In this document: in pieces, positions 36,059 through 47,950 of the stretch | Numbering within the stretch: the stretch's first letter is position 1 | Layout of the letters: each line of letters opens with the position of its first letter | Assembly: GCA_005281725.1 (NCBI GenBank) | Contig: SSBO01000008.1 | Span: forward strand, 3,139,680 to 3,203,679 | Length of the DNA: 64,000 nucleotides | Source: Wuchereria bancrofti | Lineage: Eukaryota; Nematoda; Chromadorea; Rhabditida; Onchocercidae | Direction of reading: 5' to 3' | The notes under the pieces: generated by a model | The model's input: only the letters and a program-made list of their open reading frames with translations | The model's database searches: none | Told to the model about the DNA's origin: nothing | Translations under genes and position numbers: made by a program

Positions 36059-39051
36059 GCAAATACAGTTGGTAGTGGCTTTTTTTTTTACATATGACTT
36101 TATTTTGAGGATGAAATTTTGTTCTTTTTAAGAGATGATATTTTAAGCAAGTATACTTGTGAAACAGAATAAAATTTACATGTGATATATAAAATATATT
36201 TGCTTGTGTTTGCCAAAAATAACACAGTTGGCTCAATTAAAAGTTGTAAGCCATAAAATCCAGAATTAAATTGTTAATAAGCTATGCCATTCAAATGTTT
36301 ACTTGTAAAAAGTTGTCAAAACGAATAATTACTGAGGCAATTCCTTTCAGTCAATTTTACTAATGGATAAATTTAGAGTGTTGGATAAAGCAAGCCAATT
36401 CATTTCCGCAATGATAAAACTGACAGTAGCATACTTTCTTATCTTTTGCAAAAAAACTTGTCATAAAGGAAGCTTAGTTAGATTTATTCTGTTTTATTTC
36501 CGGAACGTTATCAATCAAAGTAATAAGGAAAACGGGACAACTGGAAACAATAAGTTGAAAAGTATTTCTATGTTTAATTCTTTATGTTTGCACTACTAAT
36601 CAAAACACAGAATGACAATAATAATGCATAGGTTTAACTAAACAAAAATAGCAACACTACTTTCTTTCCGAAAAGAAATATTGTACCGCGAATTCCTGAA
36701 AAAAATAAGAAAAAAAAGTACAGTAGCTAGTACTTCACTACCGTATCTCTCTCTTCTTTCTAAGAAGAGATATCGTAATACCTCATTGTTATATTAATTT
36801 CATATCTTTTTTTATTGATCTTATTGTAATATTATCTGAAATCTTCTTGTGATTTAGTAGCTAATAGCAAGATGCTGAAATTTTATGGTATTTGATATAC
36901 GTGAGTTTCTTCAACTATCTGTTAACTATTGACAGCTAACATAAAATAAGCCATCCCATTTTAAATTTTACGTAAAATTTATGAACAGTCAGGAAGAATA
37001 CCAAATCAATATTAATGAGAAAATACAGCAATTACTGATAATTACCATATTTAAATAAGAAATGGAAGATCTGAAAATTTATATAATTCCTAGAAAAATA
37101 TCTTCAAAGTGATATAATTCGTATTTATGATACACTGAACACACTTTCAAAACATTTAAGTTGGTTTTTTGCTTTCAAAAAAAGAAAAAAATATAAGTAT
37201 GGGCAATTAGACATATATAAGCAATAGCAAAGTATATGCTATTCTAACAATTATTGGGATAAAGTCCAATTATTTAGCGTATTTCAACTCTTCCCGATGA
37301 CGAAGGAAGAAATAAAGTGAAAGGGAAAACATTTCCTTAAGAACTAACAATTTCTTCTAAAAAAAAGACTTTCCAATTATGAGAAACTTGTTCTTTCACT
37401 TCCACGTCATCCGTACCTGTTGTAATTATTACTTTCGATTAGAGCCAAAATTTGTAATGGTAAAACAGCATTGGTCAGAGATCAGAGCTCAAAGTCTTAA
37501 TGTCTAACAAAACTGTTTATTGATTTAGGCTTGATTATTGAATTGAAGATGGAGCCAAGCTATAATAAAAGTCCTTGTCAGTTATACTTTGAGCCGTGTT
37601 CCAATGATCAGAGTTCAAACAGGTGAGTAAATGCTGAGAAGTTTTTTTTTTTTTATATAATATTTAAGAGAAATGAGGAATAATGTGTATTTTATACCAT
37701 CATCGAATGAAATAATGCGCTAACAAAAGTAAAAAACTTAAAACAGTTACTTTTTATATTGATTAGTTGAATTATTACAAAAGCGATGTGAATGGAATGA
37801 AATGCGACAATAACCGGAATGTGTTCGGTCAGTATTCAGGAAATAAGTTGAAAAGTAAGAATATATAATAAAGCTTTATTATGTTACTGAATTACAATAG
37901 TTATTGAGCTCATTATTTCAACCAAATAAATTATAAAATGATTCTTACTTGACTTCTATAACTAGAATAACTGTCAAAAGCGATAACTCTGATTTATTCT
38001 AATTCCAATTGTTTGCTTGAAAGAAGAGAGATTGCACATCGTATTTCAACGGAAGTTGACGTGAAACTTTTTCCAATTAATATTCCTTCTTTCCTTTTTG
38101 AATTTTCATTCAAATAGCTTTTCCCACTTTACTTTAATTACAGCAATCAATTTTTGAATGTCACTGTTGAAAGGGTCAGGATATTTTGCATTTAACGAAT
38201 TATCATTCAGTGAAATGGTTTTTTTCTCTTTAAATCTTTTCCATAAATAAGCACTTCGATAATCAGTACATCCTTCTAATATCTCTATTATTTATTTATT
38301 TTCTGACTGAATATTGATTAAATTTATTTTAATTAAAAGAAATAATGCCTATGATAATGAATATCAGCAAATCAAGCTAATCAGCAGTAGTACTTGGCTA
38401 TATAATAGAATAGGTTAACAATGGTTATTCATAAAAGTTTAAGCTATAAAATAAAGTGGTATTAAGTTTTAAAGTCTTATTCCGCTGTAAGCATGCATTT
38501 TCTCATATCTTCAACCTCTTAAGTATTAAATCTCAAAAAGCATTTTACAATTTTACGAATATGTTCTGAAAATGAAAATTTGGAGTAATACTTGAACATT
38601 TGAAGAAAACATTTACTTTTCATTGCTCAGTAATTCGAATAGTGCAATCATTTAATGAGTAATTAGCATCAAAACTAGCCAAACACTAATATAGTCATTT
38701 ACTTTTGGTAGTTCATTTTAATTTATAATTTCCTAATTAGTTTGAGTATTTCATTGGCGAATTATTTCATTTCAATAATTCCAAAGATCGGGACAATTCG
38801 CCAAATTTTTGAACACGATAAATTCTCACAATGGCACGTAACGAAACGACAGGGAAATTCAGGCGAATTCATTGAATTATTCAAAAGTACTGCTTAGATT
38901 CTGAACACATTTTCAAAATTTATTCAATTCACAATCTTCATAATAGCCATAGTTTTTACTTGCAAAACAAAATGCCAAACGGAAATTGGACAATTTTCGA
39001 GAATTTTAACTCTATACACTGATAAAAAGGTGTTCGGCAGTTTTAAAACAG
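36059..39051. other. Spacer between array genes B and C
   Basis: Holds the gene B upstream flank, with the shared block at about 37385-37500. From about 37475 on it belongs to the segmental duplication also found at 49459-51945. An open frame at 36363-36599 (+) has no homologue at the matching place in other units and is not called a gene. Confidence 0.5.
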
Positions 39052-39950
39052 TTAACCATAATAATAATAATAATAGTGGTAAGGATAATGACGATAGTAA
39101 TAGTTGTATGGGTAATACGGATAACCGTAATAGCTTGGTGAAGCCAAGCCTCTACCGAACAAACTTCCTGCAAGGAAACCGAGACCAGTACCAAGCGCAG
39201 ATTGCCACGTGCCAAAAAGATTCGGCTGAGCTTGATTAGCTAAAGCCCCTGGAGCAGCAGCGGGTCCAGCTCCTCTGTTCGCGTTATTGTTCAGTGACTG
39301 AAATTTTAAATAAGCTTTTATTGGTAAAGTTGATGCTCTGAGCAGCAATGACATTTAGTAGCATACTGTATTTCTGCTACAGTATAGCGTCACATTAAAC
39401 GTTACCTAATGATAAGTATATAACTTACGTTGGGGCCTAAAGTATTTCGATTAAACGAGTCTACGACTAAAAGCTGCGCGTCTGTTTCATCAATGAATAA
39501 TATTGTACTGAAAAAGAAGCAATATGTTAACAAATATTATTAACAGTTATTGAATGAGTCATATGAAAACAGAAAATACTTTAAACTTACAGTATTGTTA
39601 AAGCAATCAGATGTTTAGTGATAACGAATAGAAGCATAATAAGTAACTCAAAATTCCTGCAAATATAATTTGTAGTTTTCGGAAAACAAACATTCCATCG
39701 TGAGATGACATGTTTGTCTGTAAAGTAATTAAGCTGGTTGATTGTTATATATCCCAATACCAATACTAACCGTAACCATAATACGGTTACTCTTCTATTT
39801 TCATGGATAGTTATGAAATAGATTTAAATTTACATAGGATGTATGAAATTCGTCTTAACCGTGTTTTTCAACCGTATCTGCTTCTCTCTTCGGGAAATTT
39901 GAAATTTTTGTCAAAAGAATTATTACAACGGATATGATAAAGCAAGAAGA
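37475..39950. repeat. Segmental duplication 1, copy 1 (holds gene C)
   Basis: About 2.5 kb is nearly identical to 49459-51945, offset about 11.99 kb with small indels. Both start near the words aaagtcttaatgtctaacaa and fade near the AAAGCAAG words at about 39945 and 51935. The duplication carries gene C here and gene G in the other copy, plus about 1.5 kb of matched DNA downstream of each gene. Confidence 0.92.
39052..39637 (-). CDS. Secreted Tyr-tail protein 3 (array gene C)
   Basis: Exons 39637-39591, 39507-39429 and 39297-39052 give 123 residues, the shortest member. The signal peptide (MLLFVITKHLIALTIL...) likely ends after DETDA, before QLLVVDSFNRNTLGPN. Exon 3 encodes an Ala/Pro/Gly segment (GAGPAAAPGALANQAQPN), the glycine-zipper core FGTWQSALGTGLGFLAGSLF, then a Tyr tail with YGYPYYPYNYYYRHYPYH and a final YYYYYYG. 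Intron 1 follows base 47 and intron 2 lies before SLNNNAN, as in all members. Its duplicate is gene G about 12 kb away. Compared with G, the coding exon 3 differs far more than the introns and flanks do. Confidence 0.88.
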
Positions 39951-41081
39951 TATTTGCTTTATCATGAGATTGATTCTTAAAAATTACTCAAAAGTTATTG
40001 TTTTAGTCTTGAACAAGAGATATTCGTATTTATAATGAATTGAAGAGATTCATAAAATTTTCCGGAAAGATATATAAATAGGTAAATGGATGCACACATA
40101 TACGCTATAATGATAGTTATGAAGCGCAGAAGAAAATGTCCCAGTAGTTCAGTATGTTTTGCGTCACTCCGATGACGGTACACATTTAATGAAAAGGAGA
40201 AAATAAAGCGTCAGGGGAAAACGCTTCTTTAAAAATTAATAAAAAAAAAAAACGCGACAATGTTGATACAAGTTGTGATAAACTTGTTCTTTCCTTAAAG
40301 TTATCTTTACTTTCCCTTTTAATTATGACTTTTTATGGAGGCCAGAAATTTGGAATGGTAGAGTACCATTTGTTGAACTCTAACCACAAACCAGCAAACT
40401 TCTTGTTGATTTTGATTTCATTACTAGATGTACTTGATGTGAGTTTCAATGATTAAAAATCATATGTTGAGAAGGTTAGAATCCTCTGCGTCATTCCTTT
40501 TCGTGTATTCATCCGTCTTAAATTTTTTTTTTTGTTTACTTCATTTTTTCCTTTTTTGTAACTATCCACTCCTACAATCAGTATATATTTCTAGGGATCC
40601 TATCAGTGAACTTCTTTTGCTTATTGATTGAATTAAATCAATTTTAATTGGAGAAAACAGTATTCTGAGGTGATGGACATGTCAAATCATACACCATTTA
40701 GCATGCGCTGACCATCGATAATGACACATTGTGATTGATGCATAGACTAAAAATGCAACCTTGAAGTTATCATGCTTCTTGAGAACTACTGTCTTAATTA
40801 CTTAATTATCTGAAATTGAGTAAGTGATAGTAATAAAATTGGCAAATTACTATTAAATTCATTGACCGTTTTTGTTTTTTTTTTTCAGTCCATAAGTTAC
40901 TGATTAGTGCAAACATTTTGTCCTATAAGAAAGCCTTTGGTTATAACAACTTGCTGCACAGATTTTTGAGATAAATTTTGAAATTTATTAATTTCACAAT
41001 ATATTTGACAACGTCAAACGAAAATTTGCATATTCCATGTAAATTTGAAATATACACAGCTAACAAAGGCAAAATGAGCAA
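39659..41081. other. Spacer between array genes C and D
   Basis: Holds the end of segmental duplication 1 (to about 39950), the shared upstream block at about 40270-40390, and from about 40560 the start of segmental duplication 2. No gene copy is seen. Confidence 0.5.
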
Positions 41082-42375
41082 TCAACCACGATAATAATAG
41101 TAATAAGGATAGTAATTATATGATGATCTGTAGTTACTCCCTCTGTAATAAGGATAATAATAACTGTATGAATAGTAAGGGTAATAACCGTATGAAAATG
41201 AAGATGATGGAGACAAGCCTCTACCAAGAAAGCTACCCGCAAGGAAACCTAGGCCAGCACCAAGGGCAGATTGCCACGTGCCAAAAGGATTTTGTTGAGC
41301 TTGATTAGCTGGAACAGCACTGGGTCTAGCACCTGCATTACCATTACCGTTCAACGACTGAAATTCAAATTAAATTTTTACAGAGAACTCTGACTCTTGT
41401 ATGAGTATTAATGCTTAATGTTTAATGTATCACATAACAGTATGTGATTCATTAAGGTAAGAGATGTGAGACTTACATTGTCGCCTGCTCTGTTGTTATT
41501 GAATGACAAAATATTGAAATTGAGGAGCTGTGCATTCGTTTCATCACATGATAACATTATGCTAAAAAAGGATATACATTAACAGGTAAATAAACTGAAT
41601 TAATCATATGATAACAGCAAATACTCTAACTTTTATTATCAAACACAGCAACTTACAGTATTGTTAAAGCAACCAAATATTTGATGATAACGAATGGCAA
41701 CATAAGAAATAATCGAAAATTCCTGCAAATATAATTGGTACTATGCAATTGTTACTATTTACAATAAGGCTTACGTCATTATTGTGTTCTTGTTGTAGGA
41801 AACTTGTTTGGCGAGAACTAAACTTAGTACAAAACTTGTTTTTCTTAAACTTTGTCCTAACGAATTTTCAATAAACTTTCAGGAAGCGAAGTTTTCGTAC
41901 ATGTTTCAAATACAACATAAACTAGCAAAAATGAATGACTCTTAACATATTTTCATCATATCAGTTTCATCGATTCATTAACTAAAGGAATCTTGATTAC
42001 TTCTTTTCTTGAATTTTCATCATCTAAGAAAATCGAATGCGTAACGACTGGAAACAGCAAATTGAGGAAGTAATTAATTGTGTGATTAATTCTGTATGTT
42101 TGTAGGGCTTTTGAAAGTGCAAATGACTCAATTACAATAATACGGCATATGTTTAACTAAGCAAACAAAGCAACGCTACTCAAACTTTCTTTCCGAAAAA
42201 AAAACATTCCACTGTGAATTCTTGAAATAAGCAAAAATGTAATCGTTCTGTCAGTACAGTAATTAAGCTTATTGATATGTGGTTAATCTAGCTTACTGTA
42301 GATGCACTCATTGCTCATTTTCTGTTCATTACCATATCTATCTTTCTTCTTTCTGAAGAAGAGATATAGTAATAA
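40560..42375. repeat. Segmental duplication 2, copy 1 (holds gene D)
   Basis: Closely matches 46070-47950, about 5.5 kb away. Visible differences include about 70 bases near 46220-46290 absent from this copy, a 32-base tandem duplication near 46409-46472 present only in the other, and clustered substitutions inside the coding exons. Confidence 0.9.
41082..41703 (-). CDS. Secreted Tyr-tail protein 4 (array gene D)
   Basis: Exons 41703-41657, 41561-41477 and 41357-41082 (47, 85 and 276 nt) give 135 residues. The signal peptide MLPFVIIKYLVALTIL... likely ends after CDETNA, before QLLNFNILSFNNNRAGDN. Exon 3 encodes a short polar/Ala-rich part (AGARPSAVPANQAQQNP), the core FGTWQSALGAGLGFLAGSFL, a Ser run (SPSSSFSYGYY) and a Tyr tail with RGSNYRSSYNYYPYYYYYRG then TGA. 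Unlike most members it ends in Arg-Gly, as A and F do. Its duplicate is gene F. Intron 2 looks identical between D and F, while the coding core differs at many residues. Confidence 0.88.
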
Positions 42376-43919
42376 TTAAATCGTAATATTCCTATCTAAA
42401 CAAATTTCATCGCAACATTAGGTAATGATTGAATAAGATATTCACTACTATACTATTATTACTACTTTGCTTATACCTTTTGATATTCAAGGGATCCTTG
42501 CATCAAATGGTACCCGAATAATTGAGTGATCACCAGAGCACAAAACTCAAGAAGTTAGTCGACTTTATTATACAATTCAAACTATTACTGTATCTAACTT
42601 CGTGCGAATGAAATTCAAAATAAGTGATCCGATTGATTACTGACAGTTGAAAAATTATATGCAGAATGTATTGCATTATGTCAAACTATTGGTTCTGCTA
42701 AACAACTGATTAGCGGTTCTGATGAAAGAAATAAATTTAAAAGTCTTACTTCAATCAAGGTTGAAAATGTCCGCAAATTATTAAGTCAGTTGTCGATGAT
42801 CAGAAGTTATCTAAAAAATTGAAAGGTGGAGAAAATAGTTCCTTAAGAACTAACAATTTCTCTCGAAAAAAAGTGCTACAAAATTACCACTAAGGCAAAC
42901 GTGTTCTTTCTCTTCCGCATCATCTGTACTTTTTCCTTTAATCATGATTTTTGATGGTGACATAAATTTAGAAACGGCATAACACAATTTGTCAAAAATT
43001 TAAGTTTAGCAAGCCGTTTATTGATTTAAACTTGATTATTGTATGAAAGATTGAACCAGAAAATGAATCCCTCATCAAATGCATTTGTAAGTTTTACTTA
43101 GAGTCATATTTCAATGATTGAAATTCAATAAAATGAATAATGGCTGATCAGGACAGAATTTTTTGAGTTTTAGTTTACTGAACTTTCATTCATATTGAAA
43201 TGACTCTTCCTATTTTTGCTCAATTTTTTTTATGAATACTTTTATGAATAAGCTATAATCAACATATTCCTCTAATGCTCTTCTCGACGACTTTTTTTTC
43301 TTTTTTAAATTAAATAATTGATTAAATTAATTTTAATTAGAAAAAGTGATATTTTAGCGTAATAAACATCAATAAATCATACCAAACAGAACATAAAAAC
43401 ATCCCACAAAAACAAAAAAATATATATACAAACAAAAATAGAAAAATACAAAAATAAACATCCCTTAATGACATATGTGTCTGATACACAATTTCAAAGG
43501 TTTATTCCACATTGCTACACACATTGCCCTATACATTTTAGCCTTTTTAATATTAAATTTAAAGGAATATTGAAGTTGCAAACTTAAAAGCATTATACTT
43601 TTAGAAAATTCCTTTTTTTTAGTTACTTAATTATCCGAAATTCAGTAAGTAATTGCTAATAAAATCAATCACCAATATATTATTCTTGGCATCTATTTTG
43701 ATTTCATTAGTTACTGATTGATAAGGATACTAAAAATTATAGCATAAATGCGACAATAATGACAATAACAGGTACGCAAAAAATTTTAGTATTTTTTTTA
43801 AATTTATTCAGTTCATTATGCATTTAACATTTATCTACACAGCATAACAAATTTTTGTATAATTTTCAAAAATTTAAGTTTGCACAGTGATAAAAAGGTA
43901 TTTGGTAGCTGTAAAATAG
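41725..43919. other. Spacer between array genes D and E
   Basis: The part to about 42375 belongs to segmental duplication 2. The shared block lies at about 42895-43010. Short A-rich repeats (aaaaataca words) occur near 43405-43450. No gene copy is seen. Confidence 0.5.
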
Positions 43920-44528
43920 TTAACCATAATAATAATAATAATAATAATAGTGATGGGGGTAACCACCGTAATAATAGTTGTAAGGATAATACGGATAACC
44001 GTAATAGCCATATGAATATGGTAAAGATGAGCCTGTATTGAATAAATTTCCCGCAAGAAAACCTAAACCAGCACCAAGTGCGGCTTGCCACGCATCAAAA
44101 GAGTTCTGTTGAACTTGATTGGCTCGATTAGCCTGATCAGCCCGATTATCTGGAACAGCAGCTCCAATACCTGAGTTAGCGTTGTTGTTCAATGACTGAA
44201 ATTTGAAACAAGCTACTGTAAACAATAATATTGTAGTTTCTACTGTATTACGGCATACTGTAGTTCTGCTACAGTATAGTGTAACATTAAGCATTATTTA
44301 ACAATAAACACAAAACATACGTTTTCACCTGCAATATTGTCATTAAATGACCGAAAAGTTAAATGTTGCGCACCCATCTCATCAATTAATAATATTGTGC
44401 TGAAAGAGAAGCAATATGTTAACAGATATTATTAACAGGTATTGAATGAATCATATGATAACAGCGAATACTTTAACTTACAGTATTGTTAAAGGAATCA
44501 AATATTTGGTGATAATGAATGGCAGCAT
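43920..44528 (-). CDS. Secreted Tyr-tail protein 5 (array gene E)
   Basis: Exons 44528-44482, 44399-44321 and 44195-43920 give 133 residues. The signal peptide MLPFIITKYLIPLTIL... likely ends after DEMGA, before QHLTFRSFNDNIAGEN. Exon 3 has the longest Asn/Gln/Asp/Arg segment of the array (NRADQANRANQVQQN), the core DAWQAALGAGLGFLAGNLFN, then SYGYYGYPYYPYNYYYGGYP, HH and a run of eight Tyr before Gly and stop. The Tyr run is encoded by pure TAT triplets, read as (ATA)n at about 43926-43951 on the + strand, so its length is prone to slippage. The exon 2 donor is GTATGT. It has no recent duplicate, but parts of gene G exon 3 resemble it. Confidence 0.87.
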
Positions 44529-44548
44529 AACAAAAATCCAAAATTCCT

Positions 44549-46664
44549 GCAAATATAATTGGTAGTGTGCAATTAGTATTATTACAATAAGGTTTCTTCT
44601 TCATCACACGCTTGTTGAAGAAAGCATTTTGTGTGGATTAGCTGTAAACTGAAAAGTTTGTTTCACACATAAAGTGAAAAGTTTGTTTGTTTATTTTGAG
44701 GATGAAATTTTGTTACTTCTAGGAGACAGTATTTTCACGCATACTTTTAGGCGATATTTTCGCGTGAACGGGATGAAATTCACTTAAGATACATGAAACA
44801 TATTTGCTTATACCTGCCAAAAACAACACCGTTGGCTCAATTTTCAGAAAAGTTATGAACCGTAAAGTTCAGAATTAAATTGTTAAGAAGCTGAGGCATT
44901 CAAATATGCCGTTCAATTTACTTGATGATTATTGAGACAATTTGATTTCGTCAGTCTCACTACTGGATAAGTCCAAAATTTAAAAAAAGAGCGAATTAAT
45001 TTAAGTAAAGCTCAAAAATAACAACAAAAAATTGCTGACTTTTTACAGAAACTAATTCCGAGGAAGATCAATGAGCTTTATCTTCTAAATGTCAATTTCT
45101 ATGGCATTAAGGAAGCTAAGCAACATACAGAATACAATACAGGATGTAATTATGTGACAAGTTCTGTGTTTAATGCAAAATATTCATCAACAAAAATATC
45201 GCTAGGTAAACTGAGCAAATAAAGCAAAACTATCACATATCTTTCTAGAAAACAAGCCTTCCATCGCGAAATGAAATGTTTTTCTGTAAAATAGTTAAAC
45301 TAGTTAATTGCTACCTATTCCAATACCATTACTGATAATCACTACAAGGGTTATTCATTTTCTATCAATTCTTTTTGTCAACCGTATTTACCTCTCTTTT
45401 CGGGAATGATTTGAAAATTTTGTAAGAAGATTCAATGAAAAATTATTCAAAAATTAGGTAGATGAATAATCCTTATAGGTGAGCAAACGACGTTGGTATT
45501 TGTAATGGATTGAAGAGATTAAAATCTTGAAGTCAAGCTTTTGCTTTCTGGAAAGAGATATGAGTAGGTAACTGGATGAACACATATACGCTATTTAAAT
45601 AATGATTGTTATGAAGCGCATGTCACAGGAGAAAATGTCGCAGTAGTTCAGTGTATTTTGTGTTGCTGTGATGACATTTAATTTAATGTGAAGGAGAAAA
45701 TAAAGCGATAGAGGAAAAGGGTTCTTTAAAACCGAAGATATCCTTCGAAAAAAAAGTGCGACAAAGTCCTACTATGAAACTTGTTCTTTGTTTCGGTCAT
45801 CTGCACTTTTTTTTCTGTAATTATGACTTGCGATAGCGGTCAGAACTTTCGAATGACAAGGTGGCATTGGTCAAAGCTGTAATAGTGAAACCTGAATGTT
45901 AGGTCTAATTCTATCGGAAGAAAAGCTCCTAATCAGTTTTAGATCCTTAGCATGATATTCCAGTGATTAAAGGTCAATACATGAGTAATAATTATTAAGA
46001 ACATGAGACTTTTCTATGTCGTTCCTTTTTAAGTATTTATTTCTTGTTCCCTGCAATTTTTTCTATACTTCTGCAACCAGTACATTTCTTTAATCTTATC
46101 AATGAACTGTTTTTATTCAGTGATCGAATTAAATCAATTTTAATTGGAGAAAGTGCTATTCTAGGGTTAATGGACATGACAAATCATATCATTTAGCACG
46201 CGCTAATAATGACACATTGTGGTTGACGCATATATCCAAAGTTTTATTTTGCTAATAATACGTGCTTAATGTTTTCAGCATTGAATTTCAAGGAATTCTA
46301 AAAATGCAACCTTGAAATTATTATGCTTCTTGAGAATTACTGTCTTAATTACTCAATTATCTGAAATTGAGTAAGTGATAGTAATAAAATTGACAAATTA
46401 CTGTTAAATTCATTGACCGTTTTTGTTTTTTTCAATTGAATTCATTGACTGTTTTTGTTTTTTTCAGTCCATAAGTTACTGATTAGTGTAAACAAAGCCT
46501 TTGGTGATAACAACTTGCTGCACAGAATTTTGAGATAAATTTTGAAATTTATTAATTTCACAATGTATTTGATTTCCTGTCTACGGAGCACAACGTCAAA
46601 CGAAAATTTGCATATTCCATTCAAATTTAAAATATACACAACCATACAAAGGTAAAATGAGCAA
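44549..46664. other. Spacer between array genes E and F
   Basis: Holds the gene E upstream flank, with words shared with the upstream flanks of B and C, the common block at about 45775-45890, and from about 46070 the second copy of segmental duplication 2. A 32-base tandem duplication (ttcattgac...) lies at about 46409-46472. No gene copy is seen. Confidence 0.5.
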
Positions 46665-47950
46665 TTAACCACGATAATAATAGTAATAAGGATAGTAATT
46701 ATATGGTGATCTGTAGTTACTCCCTCTGTAATAAGGATAATAATAACCGTATGAATAGTAAGGGTAATAACCGTATGAAAATGAAGATAATGGAGACAAG
46801 CCTGTACCAAGAAAGCTACCCACAAGGAAACTTAGGCCAGAACCAATTAGAGATTGCAACGTGCCAAGAAGACCTTGTTGAGCTTGATTAGCTAGAGCAC
46901 CGAGTCTAGCAACTGGATTACCATTACTGTTCAACGACTGAAATTCAAATTAAATTTTTACAGAGAACTCTGACTCTTGTATGAGTATTAATGCTTAATG
47001 TTTAATGTATCACATAACAGTATGTGATTCATTAAGGTAAGAGATGTGAGACTCACACCGCTGCCTGCCATGTTGTTATTGAATGACAAAATATTGAAAT
47101 GGAGCTGTGCATTCGTTTCATCACATGATAACATTATGCTAAAAAAGATATACATTAACAGGTAAATAAACTGAATTAATCATATGATAACAGCAAATAC
47201 TCTAACTTTTATTATCAAACACAGCAACTTACAGTATTGTTAAAGCAACCAAATATTTGATGATAACGAATGGCAACATAAGAAATAATCGAAAATTCCT
47301 GCAAATATAATTGGTACTATGCAATTGTTACTATTTACAATAAGGCTTACGTCATTATTGTGTTCTTGTTGTAGGAAACTTGTTTGGCGAGAATTAATAC
47401 TAAACTTAGTACGAAACTTGTTTTTCTTACACTTTGTCCTAACGAATTTTCAATAAACTTTCAGGAAGCGAAGTTTTCGTACATATTTAAAATACAACAT
47501 AAACTAGCAAAAATGGATGACTCTTAACATATTTTCATCATATCAGTTTCATCGATTCATTAACTAAAGGAATCTTGATTACTTCTTTTCTTGAATTTTC
47601 ATCATTTAAGAATGCGTAACGACTGGAACAGCAAGTTGAGGAAGTAATTAATTGTGTGATTAATTCTTTATGTTTGTAGGGTTTTTGAAAGTGCAAACGA
47701 CTCAATTACGATAATACGGCATATGTTTAACTAAGCAAACAAAGCAACGCTACTCAAACTTTCTTTCCGGAAAAGAAACATTCCACTGTGAATTCCTGAA
47801 ATTAGGAAAATATGTGATCGTTCTGTCAGTACAGTAATTGAGCTTATTGATACGTGGTTAATCTGGCTTACTGTAGATGCATTTTCTGTTCTTTTTTCTG
47901 TTCATTACCATATATATCTCTCATCTTTCTGAGGAAGAGATATAGTAATA
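46070..47950. repeat. Segmental duplication 2, copy 2 (holds gene F)
   Basis: Counterpart of 40560-42375. Introns, 5' flank and downstream DNA of genes D and F match nearly base for base, for example the 119-base intron 2 (41358-41476 against 46938-47056). Confidence 0.9.
46665..47279 (-). CDS. Secreted Tyr-tail protein 6 (array gene F)
   Basis: Exons 47279-47233, 47138-47057 and 46937-46665 give 133 residues. Exon 1 matches gene D. Exon 2 has lost one codon (QLHFN against QLLNFN) and ends MAGSG where D has RAGDN, with donor GTGAGT instead of GTAAGT. The exon 3 core is LLGTLQSLIGSGLSFLVGSF; several conserved positions of the glycine-zipper core found in the other members (W, the second A, GLGFLAG) are changed. 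The tail (SSFSYGYYPYYSYGYYYPYY, then RGSNYRSPYN... and YRG) is almost the same as in D. The frame is intact, so it looks functional but specialised, or lately freed from constraint. Confidence 0.86.

Noticed and set aside
36363..36599. 78-codon open frame in the array spacer
   Set aside because: The homologous spacers of other units do not keep this frame open, so it is not conserved coding sequence.
39030..39239. Plus-strand open frames opposite the array exons (also 41120-41308, 46703-46891, 50981-51214)
   Set aside because: They are antisense shadows of the Tyr-tail exons; their composition is the complement of TAT/GGT codons, and they lack the intron and signal-peptide features seen on the minus strand.
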